DNA from: Smallanthus sonchifolius
Taxonomy: Eukaryota > Streptophyta > Magnoliopsida > Asterales > Asteraceae
Direction of reading: 5' to 3'
Assembly (NCBI GenBank): GCA_023525975.1
Contig: CM042021.1
Coordinates: forward strand, 107,925,501 to 107,989,500
Length of the DNA: 64,000 nt
The notes below the pieces were generated by a model that was not told the DNA's origin, made no database searches, and worked only from the letters and a program-made list of their open reading frames with translations. A program made the translations under genes and the position numbers. Below are positions 1-10,532 of this stretch, piece by piece; position 1 is the first letter of the stretch; the number at the start of each line of letters is the position of its first letter.

Positions 1-251
1 CAATATTATAATGAAAAAGTTACCTTAGCCATTTAATGGTAAGGTTTTGTCAAACTGGGATCGTTTTTCGCAAATTAAACTCTGATAAAATAGTAAAATA
101 AGTAGGTTGTTTCACCAACACTCCGTATTTTTGAAGAAATCAACGTTGGACGACCATGTTTTTGATTCGTTATTTTAGGATGGTGTCCGTGTACATGGAC
201 ATGTTCGAATGGTGTTGAAGTGCGGCCGAGTTATGATTATATATATTTAGG
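1..251. other. AT-rich intergenic DNA
   Basis: No gene or element was recognised. The only ORFs are short and low in complexity. Confidence 0.5.
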
Positions 252-863
252 GGCAATTTCATATATACTTCTATAAATTTGGAAAATATTATATATAACC
301 AACAAAAGCTAAAAATATCATATATACACTTACAAACATGTAATAATATCATATATATCAATTTCATTAAAATCAATTTAAGAAATGACAATTTTACCCT
401 TATTTCTCCAAAACTTTAAAATTTCATATTTACCCATATTTAACTTTCAAATTTCATGTTTACTCATTTTTAACTTTAAAATTTTATATTTCCCTATAAA
501 AATAGTTTTCTCAAAATATTATATTTAATTTTCTCATTTTTTTTTTATATCTTTACCAATTTTCTTTTATAGCACTTATACATCAAATATAGTGTTTTCT
601 TTTATAGCATTTATAACTTTCTCGCAATCGTTCTTTCTGAATGGATTTCGAGAATCACAATAGTTGCCATCAAGAACATGAGAATGGGTGATCATTTATT
701 TATGGGATAAAACTAAAAAAATTAGTTTATAAAAATTATATAATGGGTAAAAGTAAAATGGTTATAAAGTAAAAAAAATCATGTAAATTGGGTATATATG
801 ATATTTTTAATTTTGGTTGGTTATATATGATATTTAATCATGTTTATAAGGGTATATATGGAA

Positions 864-868
<5 letters not shown>
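252..868. mobile_element. Foldback element 1 (MITE-like)
   Basis: The left arm (about 255-340) and right arm (about 780-866) are inverted copies of each other, with mismatches. Shared blocks include ATATCATATATA and TATATAACCAAC. The interior has roughly 30-bp imperfect repeats around 412-500. The right end runs directly into a (TA)n tract, so the target duplication cannot be read. It has no coding capacity. The superfamily is unknown. Confidence 0.65.

Positions 869-931
<63 letters not shown>
867..931. repeat. (TA)n microsatellite
   Basis: About 65 bp of uninterrupted AT dinucleotides lie between foldback elements 1 and 2. The apparent ORF across it is a microsatellite artefact. Confidence 0.95.
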
Positions 932-934
<3 letters not shown>

Positions 935-1265
935 GAGAGTTCCAGAGAAAACCACAAGTTAGGCGAAAACCAAGAAAACCATTAAAAAAACCAATTTTAC
1001 CCAATCATATAATAATTTTTATTTTTTGTTTTAGTTTATTTTTATTTATTTATAAGAGTATCAATGAAATATTAAACATTTTTACCAAAAAACATTTTTA
1101 CACATAGTGTTACGTATACGTAAACATAAAACAAAAAAATTGTGGTTACGTATACGTAAATCAAAAAAATTGTTTTTAAATACGTATACGTAAATAAAAA
1201 AATTGCCTAAAATGATGTGGTTTTCTTGGTTTTCGCCTAACTTTGTGGTTTTCTCTTGATCCTTC

Positions 1266-1267
<2 letters not shown>
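932..1267. mobile_element. Foldback element 2 (MITE-like)
   Basis: Terminal inverted repeats of about 50 bp occupy 932-981 and 1218-1267. Both outer ends read GGGGAGAG or GGGAAGGA, and both arms carry GTTTTCTTGGTTTTCGCCTA or its complement. Three perfect 12-bp palindromes TACGTATACGTA sit inside at 1111, 1147 and 1181. Both outer ends abut (TA)n, so the element probably inserted into TA repeats. No ORF. Confidence 0.8.

Positions 1268-1302
<35 letters not shown>
1268..1302. repeat. (TA)n microsatellite
   Basis: A 35-bp AT tract separates foldback elements 2 and 3. Confidence 0.95.
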
Positions 1303-1305
<3 letters not shown>

Positions 1306-1680
1306 GAATGTTCTTTGGGGAACTCCAAAAAACGGGAAACTAGGAACCATGTGTTTCACACGTAAAAAACTCAATTTCAATGTGAAAAACTAATTTTTAC
1401 ATAAATTTTTTCGAAGTTTTTGCATATAAACAAATTTAGGAGCCATTCTAACAAAAAATTTAAAATTTAAAAAAATAAAAAAAGTTAAAAAAAATTGTAA
1501 TTTGTTTTACAGAAACTAAGTTTTTTTTTGTTAGAACGACTTTTAAATGTATATAAGCAAAAGCTTCGAAAAAAATTATGTAAAAATAAGTTTTTCACAT
1601 GTGAAATTGGGTTTTTTATAAGTTTTTTACATGGTTTCCGGTTTCTCATTTTTTTTGTGATTCCCCGTTGAACCTCCCTC
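1303..1680. mobile_element. Foldback element 3 (MITE-like)
   Basis: The ends are imperfect inverted repeats: the left end begins GGGGAATGTTC and the right end closes with CCCCGTTGAACCTCCC. The arms extend inward through GGGAAACTAGGAACCATG and its complement-like partner near 1630-1650. A TATGTATATATA stretch follows the right end. There is no coding potential. Confidence 0.7.
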
Positions 1681-4036
1681 TATGTATATATAAACATATA
1701 TGAGGGATTAACAAAAAACTAATTAGTTATGCGAAACCAATATCCAACGACCATATAATTTCTTTCCTTTTTATATTTTGTATTGTTAAAATGGTATATT
1801 AGTAAAAGTTCAGTTCCACTATTTTAGGTAAATATATATTTTTAATAATGAATCCCTTGAATCTCTCATATCCATAATAATTTTTTTTGAAATTCAAACA
1901 AAACATGAATCTCTCATATTTATACATATGTATGGAATGAGGGCCTGCAACTCAAAATCACGTTCCCACAAATTTGAATACATATACATACATTAAGTGT
2001 ATATACCTTTATCTTCTTCGTCTTCATTCCCATTTGTTTGATTGGTCGCTTGAAACGTCAGCAGCAACATCAACATCGGCACCGAAATTTTTTTTTTTCA
2101 ATCGAGATTCAGGTATGACTTCAGATGGCCAAAAAGATATATAAATTATAAGAATTTGTGGCGCATTCGGCAATATGACTTGCTTAAAAATCAAGAAGAC
2201 ATGTCTAAACTTCATTACATGAGCTGGTGTAAATGTGAGTCGATAGATTTTAAGCAGAGAAACTGCACCATGTTTATTTTTCTTTAAGGTATAAAGCATA
2301 TATGTAAACGTGAGTTTACATATAAGTAATAAACAAGGTTACTTATATGTAACACACATGTTTACATATACGTAAACGTGGGTTACGTATATGTAAACCC
2401 ACAAGTTTATTTAAATTTTCGTTACGGTGAATGATTGTTCATATTGAAGCTACGATTTCACGTTTTTATTTAGTTGATTTTCTTTGTTCATTTAGTTGTT
2501 TATATACATGTAGACAGGTAAATGACAAAGGTTTACATATATGAAAACTATTTATTTGGTTTGTGTTATACATTGTATTACATATATGCAAACTATGACT
2601 TGGTTTGATATTTAAACTGTAATACGTATATGTAACTTCTAATTTGGATTTACACAGTATTATACATATCTAACTCTGATTTGGTTTTGGGTTTTAAAAA
2701 ATGATATAAAATGGCGGTCGAGCTTTTCCAGTCTTCTTAATGCTTCTTTTCGTCTTTTTGAAAACTAGATTAGCATACAAAATGTTTAGATCATGTTGTT
2801 ACAGAAATTTCCATCCTTACTTCTAGTGTTCGCAAACCTAAGTCCTAAGATCGATTCCATAGAACTTACCAATTATAATGGATTAATGGATGTGTACACT
2901 ATATACATAAACGGTGAATATTTGTAACAAGATTGACAAGTTTGAATAAGATGAGGGACTATAATTGTTGGGCATGATAAAGATGAAGGGGTGGAAAGGG
3001 AAACTTACAGAGCAATAATGTTTGGTTTCCTACCAAAAGTGGTTCGCACTGATGTGTCACATCACCATTTAACTAACATGCATGCGTTTTAAATGATGAG
3101 GTAAATTATGACCATATATTATAATAAATATCAATGCTTTTTCTTTTCTGTTAAAAAGAAAATGATGTGTTCAAAAAGAATTATTACATTAATAATTAAT
3201 GTTTAAAAATATATAAAATTTATTTTAATAAAAATAATAGAGGCACATAAATCTAACTGAAAAAGGAATCTATTATAATTATAATAATAAATAACATAAA
3301 GATACCTTTATAACTTTGAAAAGTATAAAAAAGGTTTCATGATGTACTAATTTTTTATAACGTGAACTAGAAATGTTAAAAAAAACTCATCGCTCCTAAG
3401 TTAGCATGTTAAAGTGTGGAGTTAATTTGACTCAAAGTAACAAGTTAACTAATTTCTTTGTATCTTTTTTGTTTAATATTATATTATTTAAGACATGTAT
3501 AATTTGATATTGCTATTAACTTGTTATTTAAGTATTAAAAAAACATATTAAATCATCAAAATTAGGAAAAAAAAGGTGATAATTCATCGAACAATGAGCT
3601 TGCTTGAGTTGGACAGGGGCTGGATACGGGTTTAGTTAGAAATGTCAAATTGAGTTGAGTCAGTCGACTCTTCTCTTATTATTACTAGGTAGAGCCCGAG
3701 GTGATGCTAATTCATTTGTGAACAACGCTATTCCGAGTTAAGTTTAAAAGTGCCAACCCAACTTTTTTTCAGATACTAGATTTTTTTTGTTCTACCGTAT
3801 GTCAATTGAAAAAGATAAAAAAAAATGAATCAAATATTTTAGTTATGAAAACAATTACTACATATCATAAGAAAGTATATTACATAATCTTTTAAGATTT
3901 CATTACTATAGATGTTTATGTACTTAATAACTATACATATGTTTTTAAAAGTAACTAGAATTATTATTTTCTTAAACTAATAAGTATATTAACTTAACAA
4001 TATCTAAGTTAACACAATCCTTTTTACAAGTATAAC
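1681..4036. other. Intergenic DNA without a recognisable gene
   Basis: This is AT-rich sequence with stop codons in all frames. The only structure noted is a hairpin cluster at about 2299-2670, listed separately. The short ORF at 2024-2299 on the minus strand has no recognisable domain and is not called. Confidence 0.6.
2299..2400. repeat. Cluster of TTTACATAT-type hairpins
   Basis: GTTTACATATACGTAA at 2360-2375 pairs perfectly with TTACGTATATGTAAAC at 2383-2398 across a 7-nt loop. A second hairpin pairs ATATGTAAAC (2300-2309) with GTTTACATAT (2314-2323). Related half-sites recur to about 2670. They resemble the TACGTATACGTA palindromes of foldback element 2. Confidence 0.7.
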
Positions 4037-4283
4037 ACTTTCATAGACTATTTAAGTTGTTTCCCGTCTAGCAAAAGATTTTTTTTAGAATGATGACTTT
4101 ATTATTAAATCCCGACTAACAAGATACTAGACGGGGAACAACATTACAAAAATACAAAAGGGCTTTGAAGCCACTCTATACATTTGATAGTACATTTACG
4201 ATTCATACCACTATACCACAAATACGAAAAGTGAAGGACGTCATCAAATAAAGGATTGTGTTACTTTCATAGACTATTTAAGT
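4037..4283 (-). mobile_element. 5'-truncated LINE-like insertion with 21-bp target duplication
   Basis: A perfect 21-bp direct repeat (4037-4057 and 4263-4283) flanks a 205-bp insert at 4058-4262. Read on the minus strand, the insert ends in an A-run (T-run near 4079-4087), as expected for target-primed reverse transcription. About 20 nt of extra sequence lies between the A-run and the duplication. It is an inverted copy of GTTGTTCCCCGTCTAG found near 4127-4142, so the end was rearranged during insertion. The family is not identified. Confidence 0.7.
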
Positions 4284-4570
4284 ATATTTGGAGATAGAAG
4301 ATCTTTTGTTCATATTTTCTTACTTATTTATAACATCCCCAATGGGAGGGGAGACGGGCGCTTCATGTAGCACCGTATGTGTTGACCGACCTTCTATCTC
4401 TTCTAATTCACGGATAGCACTCCCTCTCTCCTCTCTCATAGACCCTGTCTGATAGAGTGTCCTTCCACACATGCTCTCCTCCTACGACCCTGCCCCTTCA
4501 ACAATGACTCTACATTATATCTCACAAGAGCCTCATGGGCACGCGTTGAGGGTGGTCTTAATGCTATTTT
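4284..4570. other. Intergenic DNA
   Basis: A GC-richer stretch at 4320-4560 has no recognisable domain in any frame. The ORF at 4471-4698 runs into the following MULE-like element and is not a gene. Confidence 0.5.
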
Positions 4571-4579
4571 ATTATTTTA

Positions 4580-4930
4580 GAGTAAACTTTCATTTTTATC
4601 CCTGTGGTTTAAGCAGTTTCATTCAAAAAGTTTTATTTTTCTTCTATGTATGTTTGTGGCTTACAAAAGTTGCTATTTTCATTCAACCGCTTAACTAAAT
4701 CCATATTTTAACGTTAAATGAGGGGTAATTATTTCCTATTACTTAACTCTATCAATACATTTTTTATATATTTTAAAGAAATATATAAAAAGACACAATT
4801 ACCCCTCATTTACGTTAAAATATGGATAAATTTAACCGGTTGGATAAAAATGACAAATTTATAAAACACGAGAATACACAAAAGAAAAATAAGTTTTTTA
4901 AACGAAACTGACAAAAATGACGGTTTACTC
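4580..4930. mobile_element. MULE-like foldback element in the GRF upstream region
   Basis: Long imperfect inverted repeats of about 150 bp meet near the centre. The ends are GAGTAAAC and GTTTACTC. Both arms carry the blocks TATTTTAACG and GAGGGGTAATT or complements. Perfect 9-bp target duplications ATTATTTTA lie at 4571-4579 and 4931-4939. A 9-bp duplication with long terminal inverted repeats fits a nonautonomous Mutator-like element. It lies about 300 bp upstream of the GRF start codon and has no coding potential. Confidence 0.85.
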
Positions 4931-5070
4931 ATTATTTTATTAACATACATTTTAAATATTTTTTAATATTAAATGTTTCTTTTAGATTTAAACATAAATA
5001 ACTAAATTCAAAAATCTTGGTCAACATTCCTAATTTTTCTTTTTTAGATTCCATAGCGCTCTCCCTGCCC

Positions 5071-5078
5071 ATAAATAT
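5071..5078 (+). promoter_or_regulatory. Possible TATA element of the GRF gene
   Basis: ATAAATAT lies about 160 bp upstream of the GRF start codon, after a GC-richer stretch. The position suits a short 5' UTR. No transcript data are available, and other AT-rich sites nearby could serve. Confidence 0.3.
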
Positions 5079-5237
5079 TATCCTTTCATATCATATGCAA
5101 CCAAAAAAAAAAACACACACACAAAGACCCATCAAAATGCTCATCCTCTGTCGACATACAATCTTTCCACACTTTGCTCAAATCACTCCAACAATCCATC
5201 ATTTTCTTTAAATAGACTCAAATTTCTTGGTGGGTCT

Positions 5238-6304
5238 ATGGATTTCGAGGGTTTAAACCGTCTGCTCTGTCCAAAAACCACCACCACAAACAACAATAAT
5301 AACCCTCTGCTTTCTACTTATGACCCAAATCCAAATCCGAAATCCCATCGATTTAAACAAGAACAATCCCCATCTGTTTCTGCAACATTTCACAATCAAG
5401 ATCAGCAGAATCACTTCTTTTGTTACTCTGATCGAAACAATACCGGTACCGTGTGTTAATTTTGTTTTTTATTCCGGTGCTCTGTTTTTAGTTGTTTTCA
5501 TGGTGCTCTGTTTTTTTTTGTGTTAATTGCAGGGGTGAGGGGGCCATTTACGACGTCACAGTGGATGGAGTTGGAACACCAAGCGTTGATTTACAAATAC
5601 TTTACTGTTAACGCCCCTGTTCCGTCTAATCTGCTTGTTCCGGTCAGAAAAGCCCTTGAAACGGCGGCGTATTGTTCAATTCCGGCAGCCAGTCTCCGGC
5701 ACGCATGTAAGCTGTTACTTTTTTCACGATTTCATGGAAATAAACTTGAAATTTGTTTCATTTTGTTGGTGAAATAGATGGATGGGGTGGTTTCCATCTG
5801 GGGTTTTCGAACAACTCCGATCCGGAGCCGGGGCGGTGCCGGAGGACCGATGGGAAGAAGTGGCGGTGCTCTAGAGAGGCGGTGGCGGATCAGAAGTATT
5901 GTGAACGGCATATGAACAGAGGCCGGCATCGTTCAAGAAAGCCTGTGGAAGGTCTCTGTTCCGGCGCCGGCGCCGGCAACGGCAAGGTCTCTTCTCAGGC
6001 GCCGGTGGTGACCACCGTTTCCGACATTGTCAGCCCTTTTCACCTACAAAATCAAAACAGGGGAAATATGGGGTTTGAGAAAATTCAAGATTCAACATGT
6101 CATTCCATGTTATCTCCATCAAGATTCAAGATTCAACTCAATAGTGAAAGATCACAAGAAGTAAGTTGGATCCCGGTTTCTTGGGAAGCCTCGATCGGCG
6201 GGCCGTTGGGTGAAGCCTTGAATCGCGGTACGAACAACCGCCCATCGTCCCTAAATCTGATGACAGATGGTCGGGAAATTAGCCAACAAACGACATTGTT
6301 GTAA
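5238..6304 (+). CDS. GRF: Growth-regulating factor (GRF1/GRF2 type), three exons
   Basis: Plant-specific transcription factor that acts in the nucleus with GIF co-activators to promote cell proliferation in young organs. The model joins 5238-5445, 5533-5706 and 5778-6304. Both introns have GT-AG ends and the phases fit, giving 302 aa. The N-terminus has an Asn-rich tract. The QLQ domain, which binds GIF, spans about residues 73-110 (GPFTTSQWMELEHQALIYKY). The WRC domain spans about 142-185 (DPEPGRCRRTDGKKWRC), with zinc ligands C148, C158, C169 and H172 in canonical spacing. The C-terminal block WIPVSWEASIGGPLGEALN resembles the GRF1/GRF2 tail. At 302 aa it is shorter than the roughly 500 aa I recall for Arabidopsis GRF1, mainly between WRC and the tail. 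No frameshift or stop disrupts it. Splice sites are inferred by eye. Confidence 0.92.
5930..5950 (+). promoter_or_regulatory. miR396 target site in GRF exon 3
   Basis: The 21 nt contain TTCAAGAAAGC and CTGTGGAA, complementary to miR396 apart from the single extra C (bulge) usual at GRF targets. The site encodes the end of the WRC domain (RSRKPVE), where GRF miR396 sites normally lie. Repression by miR396 is family knowledge; only the site is seen here. Confidence 0.9.
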
Positions 6305-6864
6305 ACCTGAAGTATCAAGACATGTGATGTGGAGAGGACAGGCTAAACGTACCCTTGCTGAGTAAAATGTGAGAGATGATGTGACTGATTTAGCAAGGGG
6401 TACAGTCAGTAAAAATAACGACACGCAGTGTTGGAGATTCAATTTATTATGTGTTTTTAGTTAATTTGTTTGTGTTTTGTGTTTGGGACAAGACTCTTTG
6501 ACTAGATGCTATGAAACCCATGTGTTGTAGGCACCAAATTTGAGTTATTTTGGTAGTGTTATCATGTTGGGGGTTGAGAATGAAATAAAGTTTGAATTAT
6601 GAATGCAATATTTGGTTGGTGGGAAGCATGTTTGTTGTTGGGTGTTTATATCTCTTTGTGGGGCTCTCTAATCTTATCTTGAGACCCCATGTCCAATTCT
6701 TTCATTTGCAACATACTTAAAATGGTAATGGAAAAGGGGCAAACTTGTCAACCTGTGTCTCATTGTTATCTGTTCTTGATGATCGAATGGTGAATCGCAT
6801 CCGAGGGGTTCTTGTTTCTAATTTGTGGTCAAATTTTTTATTTGTTGATGATATAAAAGTAAAT
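6305..6864 (+). other. GRF 3' UTR and downstream flank
   Basis: Non-coding sequence follows the TAA at 6302-6304. The T/G-rich stretch at about 6430-6640 suits a 3' UTR, but no single poly(A) signal can be chosen with confidence. Nothing else was recognised. Confidence 0.5.
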
Positions 6865-6872
6865 ATCTAAAC

Positions 6873-7422
6873 CAATGTTTTTAAACCCGGGCCGGACCGG
6901 CCGGAACGATCGGACTGGGAACCGTGACCTCCACCGGTCCGGTTACATGCTCTGAGACCGTTTGCTGGTTGAACCGGGCGGTCCAAGCGATTCAGCGGTC
7001 GAACCGCGAACCGGTGATCGAACCAGGTAGTTTAATTTTATTTATTTTTTATTTTTTTTACTATTTTTTATCTTTTTTATCCTATAGTCCTCCTACCTAC
7101 TTCTATTTACAATTTTAACTCAATTTGGCTTTTTACTTTTAACTTATACGCTGTCACAGGTCCTCGAAAACCCTAATCAAAATTAAAATTGAAGATTCAA
7201 AAGAATTAAAATTCCTACAGACCTACAACCCTCGTCCTTGACTCAAAATTGTTTAAGTGGTTGTATATGTAGTATTTGGAATTTTTTATATTTTTCTATA
7301 TGTTTTTATGAATATTTATATTATTTATTGGGTCATCCGGTTCTTAAATCCGGTCCGACCGGTCCGACCAGTGAACCTCTAAGACGTTCGGTTCGTTGTC
7401 CGGTCCGGTTCTGAAAACATTG
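6873..7422. mobile_element. hAT-type MITE (550 bp) with 8-bp target duplication
   Basis: The element starts CAATGTTTTTAAACC and ends GGTTCTGAAAACATTG, which are inverted repeats, followed inward by GGTCCGGTCC-rich subterminal DNA on both sides. Perfect 8-bp duplications ATCTAAAC lie at 6865-6872 and 7423-7430. An 8-bp duplication is the hAT hallmark. There is no transposase ORF, so it is nonautonomous. The GC-rich ends contrast with an AT-rich core. Confidence 0.85.
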
Positions 7423-7647
7423 ATCTAAACATTCCTCTAGTCATACAATGAGAGATTGAATCAAGTTGGCGGCTTTGGTTCTTTGTTTCATGACTAGATG
7501 TGGTGGTGCATTTACCAAGGCCTTGAATGACCAATCAAGTATTTAGCTTGGTGGCATTATGGTAAAAATACAACACCGTACACCATCCTAGAATTGAGGA
7601 AGAGATAGAGATTAATAAAGGATTATTAAATTGTTAGAGTCAAAAAA

Positions 7648-8990
7648 ATGGGGGAAAGCTATCGAAGACCCAAAGTGGGAGAATGGCAGAAGATAGGGGG
7701 AGGAAAACGTCAAGGCAAATGGGGAGGAAATCACCGGTGGATTTCAAGAGCGGGGGGCAATCAGTTACTTCTTTCTTCGTCTCCAACTTACTTGAAGGAA
7801 CCAAAGGAGTTGATTTATAGACCTGCTTCGGGGAATTTGGTAGGGTGGTAGACGGATATATTCCTGCAAAAAAGGATAAGGATGGTTGCCATTTTGGTTT
7901 CGTTAGATTCGCGGGAGTAAAGGATAAACTGGGAATGGAGATTCAACTCAGGGCGGTCAATCTAAATATTGCGAGGTTATCGGTAAATCTTGCCAAGTTC
8001 AACAAAGATGGTAATCCCAACAGAGAGAAGGAAGCAAGAACTATTTACCATCCACAATTCCCTCACAATGGGTCGACCACAGGTGGCGGGAGGAACGCGG
8101 GATACTCTGGAAGCAGATCTTACTTGAACGCATTGCTAAGAAATCAATCACGTTATACTTTGGAAGAGGAGTTGATACTACCGGAGGATGCGGGGGTGAA
8201 TTTAACTCATTGGTTTAGCCATTCGTTAGTGGGGAAAACTCATGACCTTAACCACCTAAGCAATCTGCTGGAGTCTGTCAACAACAGAGTGGATAAAGAT
8301 GTGACCTTGAGATATTTAGGGGGTATGCAGGTGTTACGAACATTCGAAGAACCCGAAGAAGCAAGGGATTTCCTTGCTAACTGTCAGGTATGGAAAAAAA
8401 TAGCTTTTAAATTTGGAAGCATGGTCTGGCCAGTCGTATGTATACGAACGAGTGGTTTGGTTACAAATACATGGAGTTCCAGCCCACATTTGGGAAGCAA
8501 AAGTTTTTGACTCGATCGCCTCCAACATGGGGAAGATCATAGCTCCGTCTCAGGCTTCGTTTAATGATGGATCCCTGGTACTAGACACGGTAGGTATTCT
8601 GGTGGGAAAAGGCTGGAACAAACCGGACGACATAATAGTTAAATGGGGGGGGAGGGAATCCTTTCGTTGTTGGTTCCAGGTGGACACCGGTGACTGGACG
8701 TCGGACTGGATTGGCAGTCCGGAGAAGACTCAGGTTCTAGGGAGGGCTCTGGCGGCACAATCCATGGCACAGGGCAACCCTTCGAATTCCAACGACGGCG
8801 AAGAGTCGGATAAGGGTGGGTGTTCGGGGGGGGGGGGGGGTCGCACGGGGAGCTCTATGGAATCCTCATTGAAACCTGCGTTTAATTCTGAGAACAATAA
8901 AGGGGGAGACACTCCCTATACATGCATTAAACAGTTTGGGGGGGGGGGGGTTGACGAGGAAAGAGCCCCCACCTTCTGCTTTTAATACAG
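7648..8990 (+). pseudogene. LINE ORF1 remnant (RRM plus DUF4283-like segment)
   Basis: This encoded the RNA-binding protein of the LINE. An RRM can be followed across frames: an RNP2-like FFVSNL (about 7770) and an RNP1-like GCHFGFVRF (about 7889-7915). An in-frame TAG lies between them. From about 7845 to 8400 one frame stays open; coding then shifts frame near 8400-8413 and continues as WLQIHGVPAHIWEAKVF, typical of the DUF4283-like region of plant LINE ORF1 proteins. Runs of 15 G (8826-8840) and 13 G (8938-8950) follow. The ATG at 7648 is in another frame from the RRM, so the start is uncertain. Confidence 0.75.
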
Positions 8991-9616
8991 ATAGAGATTT
9001 TTTTGGAGAATATGGGCTCTGACCCATTTAAGTTAAATGAGCTTATTTTTAATATGGGGGCCTAATCTAAGAAACAAAGAAAGGTCCATAACAGGTCTCC
9101 ATTAGGAAAAAACAAAATAACGGGGGTAGTATCTGATTCTAGAAAGAGAATAAAAGTTAAAATGAAAAAAATCGCTGTTAGGTGAGGAGCACACCCACGA
9201 CAGATGTAGAAATGATAATCAAACCAGAGGGGGTGGGGTGCTAGAAACTCAATTGTATTAAGAGGATGGGTGGGTTGATGACTCAATCAACAACGAGGCA
9301 GCCGGGGCATCCAGGTCGCTGGCCTTGGTCCCGGAAAAAGACGGGGTAGGAGGCTCGGGAGGTCAAGGTTGTGGAGAAGGGGATGGCGGACCGACTACTT
9401 TTTTTTCATCGGTTGATTTCAATGCAACGCCTTCGGCATCCAATAGCCAGGATCATGAGGGGGGGGGGGGGGGGAAGAAAACCTTATCAGCATGAACTTG
9501 GAGCAGGAAATACAAAACACAATCGAGGTAGGGTTATGTATCGGAATTGATGTTTCTAAATTTAAAGATCAGGTCAAGGATATCATTGTGGGTGAAGGGG
9601 GAGCAAAACGGTTTTA
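8991..9616 (+). other. LINE inter-ORF region
   Basis: Degenerate sequence lies between ORF1 and ORF2, with a 16-G run at 9459-9474. No domain is recognisable. It probably represents the low-complexity C-terminus of ORF1 with frameshifts. Confidence 0.5.
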
Positions 9617-10532
9617 ATGGATTTTTCGTCCTTCAATTCTAGGGGGCTTGGGGATCCGGGCAAGAGGACCTGGATCAAGGATTTTAGGGTTAATAACAAA
9701 GTCCGGTTTAGTTGTATTCAAGAGTCCCACATTTGGGAATTGGAAAAAATAAACCCTAGAAGTTTGTAGGGGAGTGGGGACATGGAATTCGATTGGGGAG
9801 GTCTGGGGGTTTGATAAGCATTTGGGATCCTGAGGTTTTCGAAAAAAACCCATGTAATTAAGCACCGTCACGCGTTGATTATTGTTGGTAGATTGAAGGG
9901 TTCTAATTTTGGGTTGTTTATAGCAAATGTTTATGCCCCGCAAGATCAGTCTTCAAAAAACACTCTCTGGGCTTTCCTGAAGGCAAATAAAGAAAATATC
10001 CCGGGCCATGGATCATGATTTTTAATAATTTTAATGAAGTTCGCAGTGCTTCGGAGCGGTTAAACTCTGAGTTCAATGCAGCTGGGGCAAGTATTTTTAA
10101 TGATTTTATTTATGAAGCAGATCTGTTTGAATATAACATGGGGGGATTTAAGTTTACATACATGAGCGATAATGGGGTGAATGCTAGTAAAATCAATAGG
10201 GTTTTGGTCTGTAGTGAGTTCATGAATAAATGGCCGGACGCCTCACTGATGGCTTGGCTCTGGGTGATCTCGGACCACTGTCCTCTCACTTTAAAATGTT
10301 CCAGTGTAAACTTTGGGCCGGAACCCTTCCGTTTTTTCAATTCATGGTTGGGGTGGGACGGTTTGCAGGCAACAATTTTAGGGGCGTTTAGGATGCCAGT
10401 GCCCTTGGCCAGATTTGATGCAAAGTTAGCAGCCAAACTTAAAAATGTAAAATTTGCCCTAAAAAAATGGTATTTTGATCTCTGTGCTAAGGAAGAAGAA
10501 CAAGCTAAGGAAATTAGAGTGCAATTGAATAC
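9617..10532 (+). pseudogene. LINE ORF2, 5' part: AP-like endonuclease
   Basis: ORF2 starts at ATG 9617 with MDFSSFNSRGLGDPGKR and IQESH, the N-terminal motifs of plant LINE endonucleases. A stop follows after about 50 codons and further shifts lie near 9770-9850 and 10000. The rest is readable: LFIANVYAPQDQ, then FNNFNEVRS, where GDFNEVR is usual, and ISDHCPLTL, which carries the catalytic His motif. The reading frame is cut at 10532 by the Copia insertion (duplication AATAC at 10528-10532) and resumes at 57399. Confidence 0.85.

Noticed and set aside
788..985. 65-aa ORF with a Tyr-Ile repeat
   Set aside because: It is the translation of a (TA)n microsatellite.
4471..4698. 75-aa ORF upstream of the GRF gene as an upstream gene
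   Set aside because: It extends into the MULE-like element and has no recognisable domain.
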